This document shows, one piece after another, positions 18,707-27,722 of a stretch of 64,000 nt of DNA (position 1 is the stretch's first letter; each line of letters begins with the position of its first letter). The notes beneath the pieces are model-generated. The model did not search any database. It had not been told where the DNA came from and saw only the letters and a list, made by a program, of their open reading frames with translations. The translations under genes and the position numbers were made by a program. Source of the stretch: a virus; IMG/VR virus record IMGVR_UViG_3300021511_000005, positions 1-64,000 of that record; one strand, 5' to 3'.

Positions 18707-20350
18707 ATGAGCACGTTCATCGTCTACACCGCTCGCTTCAATAAGGACGATCTGTACCAGTTCGACGGGGTTTCATGGGGGCTGTTCCCTACCCCGAAAC
18801 CGACGACAGCGGAGGCGTTCTCGATCCACGGGCAGACCCCCGATGATTTTTGGGTGCTAGAGCCGTCGGCATTGAACCACTGGAATGGGTCGATCTGGAC
18901 GACCTACAATTTCCCCGTGTCGATCGGGGGGAGGGGGTCGGTTCACACCTCGGCCGACGGTGGCGTGTTTGTCGGATGCGGCGATGGTGCATCGTTGCTG
19001 GGGGAGCTATGGCGACTCACTGGCGGATCACTGGTGCAGCTGTGGACTACGCCGTTCGTCGGATTCAACGCAAACTCAGTGTTTCCATGGGTCATCAGCC
19101 AGACCGAGTGCCTGGCTGCTGTCGCTGAATTCAATACCCCGCCACTGTTCAAATGGACCCTTGCTGGCGGAATCGTTCAGCACCCGTCGGGGCTCGGCCT
19201 GCCATATGGGATGGCTGCCGGCATCGCCGTGCTTGGGAGCGAGATCTTCGTACTGTTTACCGACGGTCGCGTGTTTCGGGGGACGTGGGGCGGGACCTGG
19301 ACCCACGACAATCCGACGGATGGACCGTTCACGGGGATCCCGTCTGGCTCGAATACGATTCGCAATTACATAACCCCATCCGCCGACGGACAGAAGCTCT
19401 GCGTCCAAAGCGGCACACCGACGTGGGGGTTCTGGGTCAGAAACGGTCCCGACGACTGGGGGTCCGATCTCGGGCCGACGGGGACCAACATCCCCGGCGA
19501 GCCACAGATGGCGGATGACGTTCTGCTGGCCACGAGTGACAACGCGTTCTGGTCCGACGATGCTGGGGCTACCTGGGCGCAGACCCCCCAGGTCGGAGCT
19601 ACCACCGACGGCTACGGAGCCTGGGCCTATGGGACAGACACGGATCCCCCGATTCTTCAGAACCAGAATCCGCCGGCCAGTTCCACCGGGAACCGCGGGG
19701 ACATGACCCAGTACCTGGAGGTGATTGATCCGGGGAGCGGAGTTAACGCCAGCTCCGTGGAGATCTATTTTGGCGGTGTCCTGGCCTGGGGCGGTAATGC
19801 GCCGGCCGTCGGATGGAGCGGGAGTCGCGGAAACGTGGTCGATGGTTACAGCTATACTCTGATTCCGGATGTCCCGTTGCCCCCGGGGACGATTATCCGG
19901 CGGGTGGTCGCGAGGGACTTGGCTCCGTCGGCCAACCTTTTGGACACTAGCGAGACCTTCAATAACGGTAGCTTCTTGGACGGTGTAGACGTGAGTATCA
20001 TCCCCACCGTGGGGGGGATCAAGATGACGGCTACAGGTCTTTTCAGCTTGGACCCCATGAAGATCCACCTGGGACCGCTGGGGTCCACTGATGATCCGGA
20101 GTGTTACGGGGGCTCGGGGCTGAGTTATTCTCCGATGAGTCTAGACGGCGTGACCGTCGAATTCGCTTCTCCACCGCTGGCCAAGGGGAGCGTTGACCTG
20201 ACCATCGTGGACGGGTCCACGACGTTGAACCTGGCAGCCATCAAGGTGGTGGAGCGCAATTGGCCGGGGCAGGGCTTCAACATGCGGAAGGACCATCCGC
20301 CTTGGGGCGCGGTGGGGGCTAAACGTCTGGAGCTGGAGGACCTGGAGTAA
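18707..20350 (+). CDS. Tail protein, beta-propeller-like head plus Ig-like C-terminal region (paralogue 1)
   Basis: 547 residues. Residues 1-310 contain repeated W/G-rich blade-like segments (LYQFDGVSWGLF, LNHWNGSIWTTY, FWSDDAGATWAQ), suggesting a beta-propeller. From about residue 318 (PPILQNQNPPASSTGNRGD) to the end it matches the next gene closely: -YLEV-DP-S, SVEIY-GG-AW, DGVTVEFASPPLAKG and the terminal PPWGAVGAKRLELEDLE. The C-terminal half probably anchors it to the baseplate or fibre while the N-terminal half contacts a receptor (inference). Upstream ribosome binding site is weak. Confidence 0.6.
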   Translation: MSTFIVYTARFNKDDLYQFDGVSWGLFPTPKPTTAEAFSIHGQTPDDFWVLEPSALNHWNGSIWTTYNFPVSIGGRGSVHTSADGGVFVGCGDGASLLGELWRLTGGSLVQLWTTPFVGFNANSVFPWVISQTECLAAVAEFNTPPLFKWTLAGGIVQHPSGLGLPYGMAAGIAVLGSEIFVLFTDGRVFRGTWGGTWTHDNPTDGPFTGIPSGSNTIRNYITPSADGQKLCVQSGTPTWGFWVRNGPDDWGSDLGPTGTNIPGEPQMADDVLLATSDNAFWSDDAGATWAQTPQVGATTDGYGAWAYGTDTDPPILQNQNPPASSTGNRGDMTQYLEVIDPGSGVNASSVEIYFGGVLAWGGNAPAVGWSGSRGNVVDGYSYTLIPDVPLPPGTIIRRVVARDLAPSANLLDTSETFNNGSFLDGVDVSIIPTVGGIKMTATGLFSLDPMKIHLGPLGSTDDPECYGGSGLSYSPMSLDGVTVEFASPPLAKGSVDLTIVDGSTTLNLAAIKVVERNWPGQGFNMRKDHPPWGAVGAKRLELEDLE

Positions 20351-22071
20351 TGGGAGTACTGTCACTGATCGGCGGCCAGGGCACCCCTGCGCCAGCGTTC
20401 GTCTTGAAGCACGACGGGTCGTGGTCCAGCACGCCAACGATCCCCGTTGGTAGGGTCACGTCGATCTCTGGCACCGCCGAGGATGATCTCTGGGCCGGCA
20501 TGTTCAATGCGAGCACCGGCAACTTTGGCTCGTTGCTCTACCACTTCAACGGTACCTTGTGGACGGCGCAGACGCTGCCGTCGGACATCAGCGACTTCAA
20601 CAGGTCAGTGCGCGTCAAGGCTGTCGACGACCAAGTGGTGTTTGTCGTCTGCAAGGCCAACTCCGGCGGCAACTACCGCGTCTACCGCACAGCGGATGGA
20701 GGGGCTTCGTGGACGGTGTTGAAGTCCGGCGTGTTCAGCCCGGGCAATCACCCCGCGATCACCTTCCTCCCCGTCGGCCCCGAAGAGTTGTACATGTGCC
20801 ACAACGCCGCGTTTCTCAACCCGAGCAAGACCGGCGTGTGGCGCTGGACCCTGAGTGGAGGCTGGGCGACAGAGAGCGGGTCTGTCGGCCTACCTCACGA
20901 CAACGGCGTGGCCGCTTTCACGGGGCTCGCTTGGGACCGTCAGGATCCGAACGACATCTGGATCGTGTACAGCCGCACGTCGGTGACCGCCCGGTTGTAC
21001 CGGGGGAAGTTCGGCGGACCCTGGACGCTGATCGAGACCTTTGACTCGGCGACCTACGGCCTCAACTTGCAGGCCATGGAACACTACTGCTGTTCGATGG
21101 ATACCGACGGCACGATCTCGATCCTGCTGGGCGCCTATGGGCTGGGGAGCAACGTCCGCTGCATGCAGGGCGACCCGACGTCCCTCCCTCTGACCAACGT
21201 TCGAAGCATTGCGGGGTCCCTCACCCACGGCGAGATAGAGACGCTTGGCGGTCGTACTATCTTCGCTGACGCGGCCAACGGGCAGTTCTTCGACGGATCG
21301 ACCTGGAGCGTGCCCCCAAATGGGACCTGGGGACTGGCGACGGGGGCACACCTCATCCAGGGACCGGAGCCGCCCGTTCTCCAGAACCAGAGCCCGGCGC
21401 CCAGCTCTACTGGTAATCGTGGCGATGGCGCGATCTATCTGGAGGTGGTGGATCCTGATAGCGACTTGGCGCCGTCGTCCGTCCAAATTTGGGTGAATGG
21501 GACGCCGGCCTGGGAGGGCTCCGCGGCTAAGATGGGCTTCTCCGGAGGGCGTAGCACGGTGACCGACGGTTACGGTTACACCTTCACACCGAATACGCCG
21601 CTGCCTGTGGGGACACAAACGATCCGCGTTCGAGCAGTGGACCAAACGGGCTTGGTCATGGACGAGTCCTATACCTTTGATACGAGGAGCTACCTGGACA
21701 GCGTTGATCGACTGATCATCCCCACGACAGGCGGGACGCTGATGGTGGCGAGCGGCTTGTTCACCAGGGACCAAGAGCTGGCGGTTCACCTAGGGGCGCT
21801 GGGAACGACGGCGGATCCTCCTTGCTATGGGCTGCAGGGCAATGGCTATAGCCCTCATTCCGAGGACGGGGTGACCGTGGAATTCGCCTCTCCGCCATTG
21901 GCCAAAGGGGCCGCTGACTTGACTATCGTGGATGGGGTGACGACTTTGACCTATACACCGATCCAAGTGGTCGAGCGTAACTGGCCTGGGGTAGGATTCA
22001 TCTCAAGACGCCAGCAGCAGCCCTGGGGCGCCGTGGGGGCGCGGCGGCTCGAGCTGGAAGACTTGGAGTAG
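20350..22071 (+). CDS. Tail protein, beta-propeller-like head plus Ig-like C-terminal region (paralogue 2)
   Basis: 573 residues, TAATG overlap with paralogue 1. The N-terminal ~330 residues again have propeller-like blades with Asp-box-like turns (TADGGASWTVL), but little direct identity to paralogue 1. The C-terminal ~230 residues are a clear copy (PPVLQNQSPAPSSTGNRGDG, YGYTFTPNTPLPVGT, QPWGAVGARRLELEDLE). The pair looks like a duplication in which receptor-facing halves diverged or were exchanged while the mounting half was kept. Confidence 0.62.
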   Translation: MGVLSLIGGQGTPAPAFVLKHDGSWSSTPTIPVGRVTSISGTAEDDLWAGMFNASTGNFGSLLYHFNGTLWTAQTLPSDISDFNRSVRVKAVDDQVVFVVCKANSGGNYRVYRTADGGASWTVLKSGVFSPGNHPAITFLPVGPEELYMCHNAAFLNPSKTGVWRWTLSGGWATESGSVGLPHDNGVAAFTGLAWDRQDPNDIWIVYSRTSVTARLYRGKFGGPWTLIETFDSATYGLNLQAMEHYCCSMDTDGTISILLGAYGLGSNVRCMQGDPTSLPLTNVRSIAGSLTHGEIETLGGRTIFADAANGQFFDGSTWSVPPNGTWGLATGAHLIQGPEPPVLQNQSPAPSSTGNRGDGAIYLEVVDPDSDLAPSSVQIWVNGTPAWEGSAAKMGFSGGRSTVTDGYGYTFTPNTPLPVGTQTIRVRAVDQTGLVMDESYTFDTRSYLDSVDRLIIPTTGGTLMVASGLFTRDQELAVHLGALGTTADPPCYGLQGNGYSPHSEDGVTVEFASPPLAKGAADLTIVDGVTTLTYTPIQVVERNWPGVGFISRRQQQPWGAVGARRLELEDLE

Positions 22072-22074
22072 GCC

Positions 22075-24426
22075 ATGCCGGACAACGTGCTGAAGGCCGT
22101 AACAGACGCCATTGCGGAAGAGGACAACGAGATTGGCGGTCAGCTCCAGACGCGGCTTCGCCAGAAGGCCAAGTGGGGGCGCAACGACGGCTTCTTGGAG
22201 ACGGCTAATTCGAACCGGATCAGCGTCCCCACAGGGACCGCCTGGTTCGAGAGCTGGATGGTCGGCTGCGAGATCGACATCATCGTGGAGGCCACCTTCA
22301 AGGGGCGTTACACGGTTCTGACCGTGGACAGTTCCGGGGACTATGCGACCTTCGAGGTCCTGGGGGGTGGCGCGCCGGGTTTCACCGACACCGATCCGAT
22401 CCAGTTCCGCCTGGCCACGCTCCTAGTGGAGACCACCTTCGAGTTCTTGGATCCGTCTACTCACGTCACCGATGACCGGGGGTCCTTGTGGGTGGGGCTC
22501 GAAGAAGAGCGGGTCACCTACGGGGCTGTTCAAGTCGTGGCGGGGGACATGGAGTTCCAGCAGCTGGGCGATCCGGACACGGGCCTGGGCTATCTCCAGG
22601 GAGTCCGACGCGGCGGAATCCTGCATGACCATCCGCCTCTGACGGAGATCACCGAAGCCTCTAAGAGCTACAGTGCCCTGGATCACCTGCGGCGGGCTCT
22701 GCTGGTCGAGTATGCCACGGAGGAGGAGCTGGACCGGGTGGCGCGGAATCTGGCCGTAGTGCGGCCGGTAGGCATGTCTGACGCGGTATTCCGGGAGGTG
22801 ATCAAGGTTCTGGCCTTTCTGCCCAAGGGGACGATCTTCGGGCTCGAGCTGTTGTTGGACGCCATCTTTCCGGGAGGCGGCTGGACCATCTACGAGGACC
22901 TGATCAACGAGAACAACACAGTCTACATCATGCTGCCCGTGATGGAGCCGGGCCAGGACCTGGAAGGGCGGACCTTCATCTCGAGTGAGGAATCCCAGGC
23001 CGCTGCCAGCACCACCACGGTCACGGTGGACCATACCCCCATCAGCGTGTCCTCGATCATCCTGGAGGACGTCGAAATCACCTTGGACATGGCCGTCCTT
23101 CCGAGTGCGGCGACGATCCCCTGGACCTATCAGAACGAAGGCGACGTAGAGGGGACCACATTCTCCATCGTCTCATCCGTGCTCCAGCATGTTCAGGGGC
23201 CTGGGGACGCCCTGGGTGGCCGCTACGAGCGGACGGAGGCTGAGCTGGGGATCGCCTTTCCCCCGGGTTCTTACCGGGAGGACGAGGTCCTGTGGGCCTT
23301 CAACGTCGAGTGGATCGCGGACACGGTGGTCACAGTGGGCGGCAGCCCCTGGATGATGACGGTCCGAGACGGAGTCAAGGAATACACACTCATGTGGAAT
23401 ACCGGCGGGCTGGCTCTGGGGCAGAGCAACGGAACCCAGCATGCCGCCGGCGGAACCGAAGCTCCGGGGACGGCCACCTGGCATCGAATCAGGATCCAGC
23501 GCCGCGGCGATAAGATCGAAGCCTACATGGACGGCCGCTTTCAGATCGCGGAAGACGTGGCCACTTTCTCCGCGGACGCCAACACGGACTTCAGCTTCGG
23601 CTATTGGAACAACGCTCAGAACCAGGACTGGACGGTTCGCTGGGACAACGCGGTGGCCAGGGCCTCCGCCAAGTGGCGCAACTTCTGGAACCTGTATCGG
23701 ACCAGCGGCGCTCTGTCTGTGGCAGATTCCGATCTGGACGACGCCGGCAATCCCTTCGTGGCCGGCGATGACGGGAAGTACGTCCGCGTCTACTCAGACG
23801 ATGGGGAAAACGATGGCCTGTGGTTGGCCGCCTACGTCGCGGCCGGGACAGTGACTTTGGACGGGGTGGAAATGGAGCGGGCCCGGGTCTTCACACCGGA
23901 CCCGGCCACCCCCTCCGAGAGCTTCCTCATCTTGGAGGAGCCTTGGTTCCGCCCGAAGGACGCGGCCAAGAGTGTGGTGATCAGCGGCTCTGGCCTGGGC
24001 AATGACGGGACCTATCCGGCCACCGGCTGGGTTAGCGAGCTGTCGCTTCAGGTGGACGCTAGCGCTCTGGCCGCGGGCTTTGCGGCTGAGTCGTTGTTGA
24101 CCTGGAAGTTCGATCCAAGTTTCGTGAACGAGGCAAGCGTGAGCTACGAGGTGATCGACGCCGGCACTGTGGCGGCCAAGACCTTGACGGTTCACGCCTC
24201 GGAGCCGGGCTGGCCCAACGCAGCTCAGCCGGTGGTGGTTGACTACACCGCGGTCCTGTCGGCCCAGCTGATGCGGAATGAAAGTGTCGAGAACGAGGGA
24301 AGCGGGGGGTCGGCACCCAACGTCTTCTATCCGTTCTATCTCTGGGACGTGGAGCAGGGTATAAGGGATCTGATGGACGAGGTCACAGCCGCCGGAGTGA
24401 TCCCCGAATTTGAGCGTGACTTCTAA
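22075..24426 (+). CDS. Large tail protein with wedge-type helical region and LamG-like domain
   Basis: 783 residues. Residues ~200-270 have the helical segment YATEEELDRVARNLAVVRPVGM ... LKFLPKGT-like (FREVIKVLAFLPKGTIFGLE), reminiscent of gpI-type baseplate wedge proteins. Residues ~358-532 look like a concanavalin/LamG sandwich (EVLWAFNVEWIAD, TWHRIRIQRRGDKIEAYMDGRF, WTVRWDNAVARA). The C-terminus is beta-rich. The LamG-like insertion suggests carbohydrate contact. Starts 3 nt after the preceding stop. Confidence 0.55.
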   Translation: MPDNVLKAVTDAIAEEDNEIGGQLQTRLRQKAKWGRNDGFLETANSNRISVPTGTAWFESWMVGCEIDIIVEATFKGRYTVLTVDSSGDYATFEVLGGGAPGFTDTDPIQFRLATLLVETTFEFLDPSTHVTDDRGSLWVGLEEERVTYGAVQVVAGDMEFQQLGDPDTGLGYLQGVRRGGILHDHPPLTEITEASKSYSALDHLRRALLVEYATEEELDRVARNLAVVRPVGMSDAVFREVIKVLAFLPKGTIFGLELLLDAIFPGGGWTIYEDLINENNTVYIMLPVMEPGQDLEGRTFISSEESQAAASTTTVTVDHTPISVSSIILEDVEITLDMAVLPSAATIPWTYQNEGDVEGTTFSIVSSVLQHVQGPGDALGGRYERTEAELGIAFPPGSYREDEVLWAFNVEWIADTVVTVGGSPWMMTVRDGVKEYTLMWNTGGLALGQSNGTQHAAGGTEAPGTATWHRIRIQRRGDKIEAYMDGRFQIAEDVATFSADANTDFSFGYWNNAQNQDWTVRWDNAVARASAKWRNFWNLYRTSGALSVADSDLDDAGNPFVAGDDGKYVRVYSDDGENDGLWLAAYVAAGTVTLDGVEMERARVFTPDPATPSESFLILEEPWFRPKDAAKSVVISGSGLGNDGTYPATGWVSELSLQVDASALAAGFAAESLLTWKFDPSFVNEASVSYEVIDAGTVAAKTLTVHASEPGWPNAAQPVVVDYTAVLSAQLMRNESVENEGSGGSAPNVFYPFYLWDVEQGIRDLMDEVTAAGVIPEFERDF

Positions 24427-24436
24427 GGAGTGATCG

Positions 24437-26257
24437 ATGGACCTTCCGAATTGGCAATCTCTAGAACGTGTGGGGCGGCCGGACTTCCGGGCGGCCACCG
24501 GCCAGCTCGTCCTGGGCGACTTCATCCGCCATCTGCGGAATCTGATCCTCCCGATGGGGAGGGCGAATGGCGGAGAGACCAACTACGACTCCCGGGTCAT
24601 TCGGGGCTTCGACTGGACCACCACGGTCACGGGGGCCGTGGGGGCGCTGGTCATGAACCGGGGCGTGGGGCTGTTCCCCTATCTGGATCCGGATGACGGC
24701 CAAATAAAGCACGCGATCCTGTTCGCGGATGAAGGGGCGGAGACCATCTCTGTGGACTTCAGCGGGGCCACGGATCCAGGGACCACGGACGTCTTCGTCC
24801 GCCTGGTGCGGACGCCGGCGACCTTCGCGAATCGGGTCTTCTGGAATCCCAGCGGAGCCCCGGCCCAGGAGTACGTGAGCAACATCCCGACGCGGCTGGT
24901 CTTCCAGTGGGAGGTCACCATCCAGGATACTGGTCTGCCAGCTCCGGGGGATGAGTGGGTCAAGGTCTGGGAGATCACCATAGCGGCCGGCAACTTCACC
25001 GGCTCCGAGGATTTCCGACACTTCTACTTCGAGGGCTCCGCCAACTCGACGGACAACTACGACCAAGAGTGGGGCGATGGTGCCAACGACCGGAACAGCG
25101 ATCGGGCGCAGTACGGGGTCAACGATATTCACGAGATCCTGCAGGCCATTCGGCGCCAGCTGGACGATGCGTTTCTGACCGGCGACGGCTGGTATCAGGC
25201 GATCAACGTTGCCTTGGGTCACCTGGCCACCGAGCATCACGGCTATGCTTCGGTTGCGGGGAGCCGTGGCTTCCACAAACTGATCCGCTTAGGGCAGCTA
25301 GCCACCGCGTCGACTACGCGGGTTTGCGAGTTGGACGGAGACGACGCCTTCTTTCTCGTGAAGTTGGCGAACGCGCCAAACGGGCAGCTCGCGGAGATGC
25401 TCCTTCAAGAAGCGGGAGCCGCGGAGGTTCGCTGGGGCGTGGCCCCGCGAGGCGGCGCACCGATGAGCAATGGCGACGAGCTGGTGGGGATCCTGGGTGA
25501 CTACTCGGCCATGGAAGACGTCCAGCTCCGGGTCCAGAAGACGGCCACTACCAGTCATGTAGCTCGCATCACGGCCGGCAACGGGTTGATCAACGGCCTG
25601 GACGTTTACATGGGCACCGCTGCCGCGATCAAGGGATCGGTGTTGCGGGAGGCGGAGAGCGCCTACTATGTCAATCAGCGGCAGGTCTACATCAATTTGG
25701 ACTGGTCCAGCATCGTGACGGATATCGCCGGAAGTCGGCGCTGGCATCTTGATGGGCCGGTCAATGGGGATGTGGGGCTGGGGATCGGTGGTGATGTGAC
25801 CTTGAAGACCATCGGCGCCCGCAGCGGCAATGAACCCCTGTTCCTGGAGTTCAAGGACTTCCCCGACGAGGCCACGTTGGATGCCATCGATGTCACCTGG
25901 TCCCAGGGGGGTGTGGGCGCCGCTAACGAGATGCGGATGTATGCGGCTCGCCACATCCAGACTTGGGCCGAGCCCACCGATGCCCACGATCAGAGTTCGG
26001 ACGAGGCCTTCACCTGGACGACCCAGGTACTCAACAGCGTCCAGAACTACGTCCAGTACGTTCTCAACGTGCAGACGACCCAGACTAGGCGCTTCAAGCC
26101 CAACCAGAACAACACGTCCTGGGATCGCCGGCGGCACAAGCTGGTGCTGGGGATCGTTCCCCCGGACACGTTGGCCCAGACCTGCACCATCCTGAACATT
26201 CGGACCAGGTGGACCTACAGCAACGCGCAGCCCTGGCCACGGCGGACCGCCGCATAG
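24437..26257 (+). CDS. Tail fibre/baseplate-attached protein
   Basis: 606 residues, AAGGAG ribosome binding site 7 nt before ATG. N-terminal DFIRHLRNLILP and FDWTTTVTGAVGALVMNRGVGL segments, beta-rich middle, a helical hinge (VNDIHEILQAIRRQLDDAF), then strands and a basic C-terminus. No enzymatic motif. Position downstream of wedge and LamG-like proteins and the strand-hinge-strand layout fit a tail fibre or fibre-attachment protein. Confidence 0.5.
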   Translation: MDLPNWQSLERVGRPDFRAATGQLVLGDFIRHLRNLILPMGRANGGETNYDSRVIRGFDWTTTVTGAVGALVMNRGVGLFPYLDPDDGQIKHAILFADEGAETISVDFSGATDPGTTDVFVRLVRTPATFANRVFWNPSGAPAQEYVSNIPTRLVFQWEVTIQDTGLPAPGDEWVKVWEITIAAGNFTGSEDFRHFYFEGSANSTDNYDQEWGDGANDRNSDRAQYGVNDIHEILQAIRRQLDDAFLTGDGWYQAINVALGHLATEHHGYASVAGSRGFHKLIRLGQLATASTTRVCELDGDDAFFLVKLANAPNGQLAEMLLQEAGAAEVRWGVAPRGGAPMSNGDELVGILGDYSAMEDVQLRVQKTATTSHVARITAGNGLINGLDVYMGTAAAIKGSVLREAESAYYVNQRQVYINLDWSSIVTDIAGSRRWHLDGPVNGDVGLGIGGDVTLKTIGARSGNEPLFLEFKDFPDEATLDAIDVTWSQGGVGAANEMRMYAARHIQTWAEPTDAHDQSSDEAFTWTTQVLNSVQNYVQYVLNVQTTQTRRFKPNQNNTSWDRRRHKLVLGIVPPDTLAQTCTILNIRTRWTYSNAQPWPRRTAA

Positions 26258-26265
26258 GAGCCCCA

Positions 26266-26718
26266 ATGTTTGATCCGTCCATCCTCGATCAACTGCCCTA
26301 TTTGCCTGTGACGCAGGTGGGTGAAGTCATGATTGCCCGGCACCGGGAGACTCTGGACCTGGTCCTGATTCTTAATACACCGCGTGGTCCAGTGGCCCAG
26401 ATGATGACTGACGAGATCGGCCAGCAGCTCGCGCTGGAGGTCATCCGTGAGACTGGGCGCCGGTCGGAGCGCACACAAACTGTAACGAACAATCTGGGCC
26501 AGGCGGTCCAACAGGCCCTGGAGCAGTTCCAGGACAAGGAGAGTGGCAATGAAACCCAACAAGGTGAGAATGTTTCTACTGGCGATGATGGCAGCGTTGG
26601 CTCTGTCTTTGGTGGGAACGGCGCAGGGAGCCCCGGACAGCGGGTCAACAGCGGCCTCAGCCCCTGCAGCCCCCGGGATCTCGGACTCCCAGGCACCGAA
26701 GGACGCGAGCCCAGCTGA
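26266..26718 (+). CDS. Small protein of unknown function with 3' end overlapping the next gene
   Basis: 150 residues from ATG 26266, chosen because TAGGAG (26255-26260) lies 5 nt upstream; earlier in-frame codons fall inside the fibre gene. Residues 1-90 look folded (LPVTQVGEVMIARHRETLDLVLILNTPRG, then helix). After a helical LGQAVQQALEQFQDKESG the last ~56 residues are Gly/Ser-rich and overlap the signal-peptide gene by 170 nt. The tail may be mere read-out of the overlapped frame. Function unknown. Confidence 0.55.
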   Translation: MFDPSILDQLPYLPVTQVGEVMIARHRETLDLVLILNTPRGPVAQMMTDEIGQQLALEVIRETGRRSERTQTVTNNLGQAVQQALEQFQDKESGNETQQGENVSTGDDGSVGSVFGGNGAGSPGQRVNSGLSPCSPRDLGLPGTEGREPS

Positions 26719-27055
26719 GCCCAAGAAGCCTGAGCCCCCAGAGGACATCGCCGGTGCGGCCAAGCTCGTGGGCGATGGAATCAAGGCGGGCAAGGAGGGG
26801 CGTTGGTGGTACTTGTCGTCCCTGGCCTGCCTGCTGATCATGTTCATTCTGTCCAAGGTCGGGGTCTTCGAGAAGATCGGGCGCTGGAAGTATGCGATCC
26901 TCCCGACCCTGTCGATCGGTTCCGCGCTTTTGGCGGCTTTCCAGGGAGGGGTCTCGGTGGACCACGCCTTGGGGGTCTTCACCAGCTCGTGGGTCATGGG
27001 CATGGTGGAGGAGGCCTGGAATCACGGTGTTCTGAACAAGCCCCACAAGACCTAG
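26549..27055 (+). CDS. Secreted/membrane protein with signal peptide and two TM segments; holin candidate
   Basis: 168 residues from ATG 26549, 7 nt after AAGGAG (26536-26541). N-terminus MKPNKVRMFLLAMMAALALSLVG-TAQG-A is a classic Sec signal peptide with signal peptidase I site. A Pro/Ala-rich linker follows, then two hydrophobic helices (YLSSLACLLIMFILSKVGVF and YAILPTLSIGSALLAAF). A small two-TM protein near spanin-like genes is a reasonable holin candidate, but the cleavable signal is atypical and it could instead be an envelope-modifying protein. Confidence 0.6.
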   Translation: MKPNKVRMFLLAMMAALALSLVGTAQGAPDSGSTAASAPAAPGISDSQAPKDASPAEPKKPEPPEDIAGAAKLVGDGIKAGKEGRWWYLSSLACLLIMFILSKVGVFEKIGRWKYAILPTLSIGSALLAAFQGGVSVDHALGVFTSSWVMGMVEEAWNHGVLNKPHKT

Positions 27056-27107
27056 ACCCCCACCGAGGCTTCCGGTATGCTCCTGGCATCACCAGGAGGA
27101 GACCAGC

Positions 27108-27683
27108 ATGGGAGCCATGAGCACGCCGATCGTAATCCCCGACCTTGACCCGTCGGAGTTCGCCCACCAGACCCGGGCGATGGCCAGGTACTTCGCGGAG
27201 CTGGCCGCCGTTGAGAAGAATAAGGTTCTATCCGGGGGCATCGTGTCCGATCCCTCGACCCCCAGTGCGCAGTTGACCGGCGTGGGTAACACGACCTGGT
27301 CCTATGATTCGACCCTGTTGGATATCCTCGTGGACGGGGTTCAGGGGGCCATCGCGGCTGCCACTGACGGGGTCATCCATTCCGGGTCTTTTCTGACGGG
27401 CCTGGTCAATGGTACCAGCTGTGTCGCGGCGATCGTCATCAAGAACGCGGCCGGGATCTTGTCGTTGGTCGCGGTCAAGGGGACGCCGGCGACGACCGGG
27501 ACCCAGCGGGGACCGACGGACTCCGAGATCGATACGGCCGTCTCTGACGTCCCGTGGGTGAAGATCGCGGAATGCACGCTCAACAGGACTGGCGATACGA
27601 CCGTCACCGAGTCGCAGGACAACACCGTCCGGCCCGTTCTGGGCGTTTCGGTTGACCCGAATTTCGGGGTATTCACCGGCTAG
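27108..27683 (+). CDS. Virion-associated protein of unknown function
   Basis: 191 residues, strong AGGAGGAGA ribosome binding site upstream. A short helical N-terminus (FAHQTRAMARYFAELAAVEKNKVLSGG) is followed by a beta-rich Thr/Gly/Val body (VDGVQGAIAAATDGVIHSG, VAAIVIKNAAGILSLVAVKG). It has no Cys cluster or catalytic motif. Its composition resembles fibre-tip or decoration proteins, and it lies just before a beta-helix tail protein. Function is not recognised. Confidence 0.55.
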   Translation: MGAMSTPIVIPDLDPSEFAHQTRAMARYFAELAAVEKNKVLSGGIVSDPSTPSAQLTGVGNTTWSYDSTLLDILVDGVQGAIAAATDGVIHSGSFLTGLVNGTSCVAAIVIKNAAGILSLVAVKGTPATTGTQRGPTDSEIDTAVSDVPWVKIAECTLNRTGDTTVTESQDNTVRPVLGVSVDPNFGVFTG

Positions 27684-27710
27684 CCCGTATCGCAGAATCT
27701 GCGACACGGG
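27684..27710 (+). other. Strong perfect stem-loop between two late genes
   Basis: CCCGT (27684-27688) pairs with ACGGG (27706-27710) and TCGCAG with CTGCGA around a 3-nt loop. One A/C mismatch interrupts 11 pairs. It begins directly after the upstream stop and ends against the GGAGGAG ribosome binding site of the next gene. There is no U-tract, so it is more likely an mRNA processing or translation-control hairpin than a terminator. Confidence 0.6.
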
Positions 27711-27722
27711 GAGGAGTAGGCT

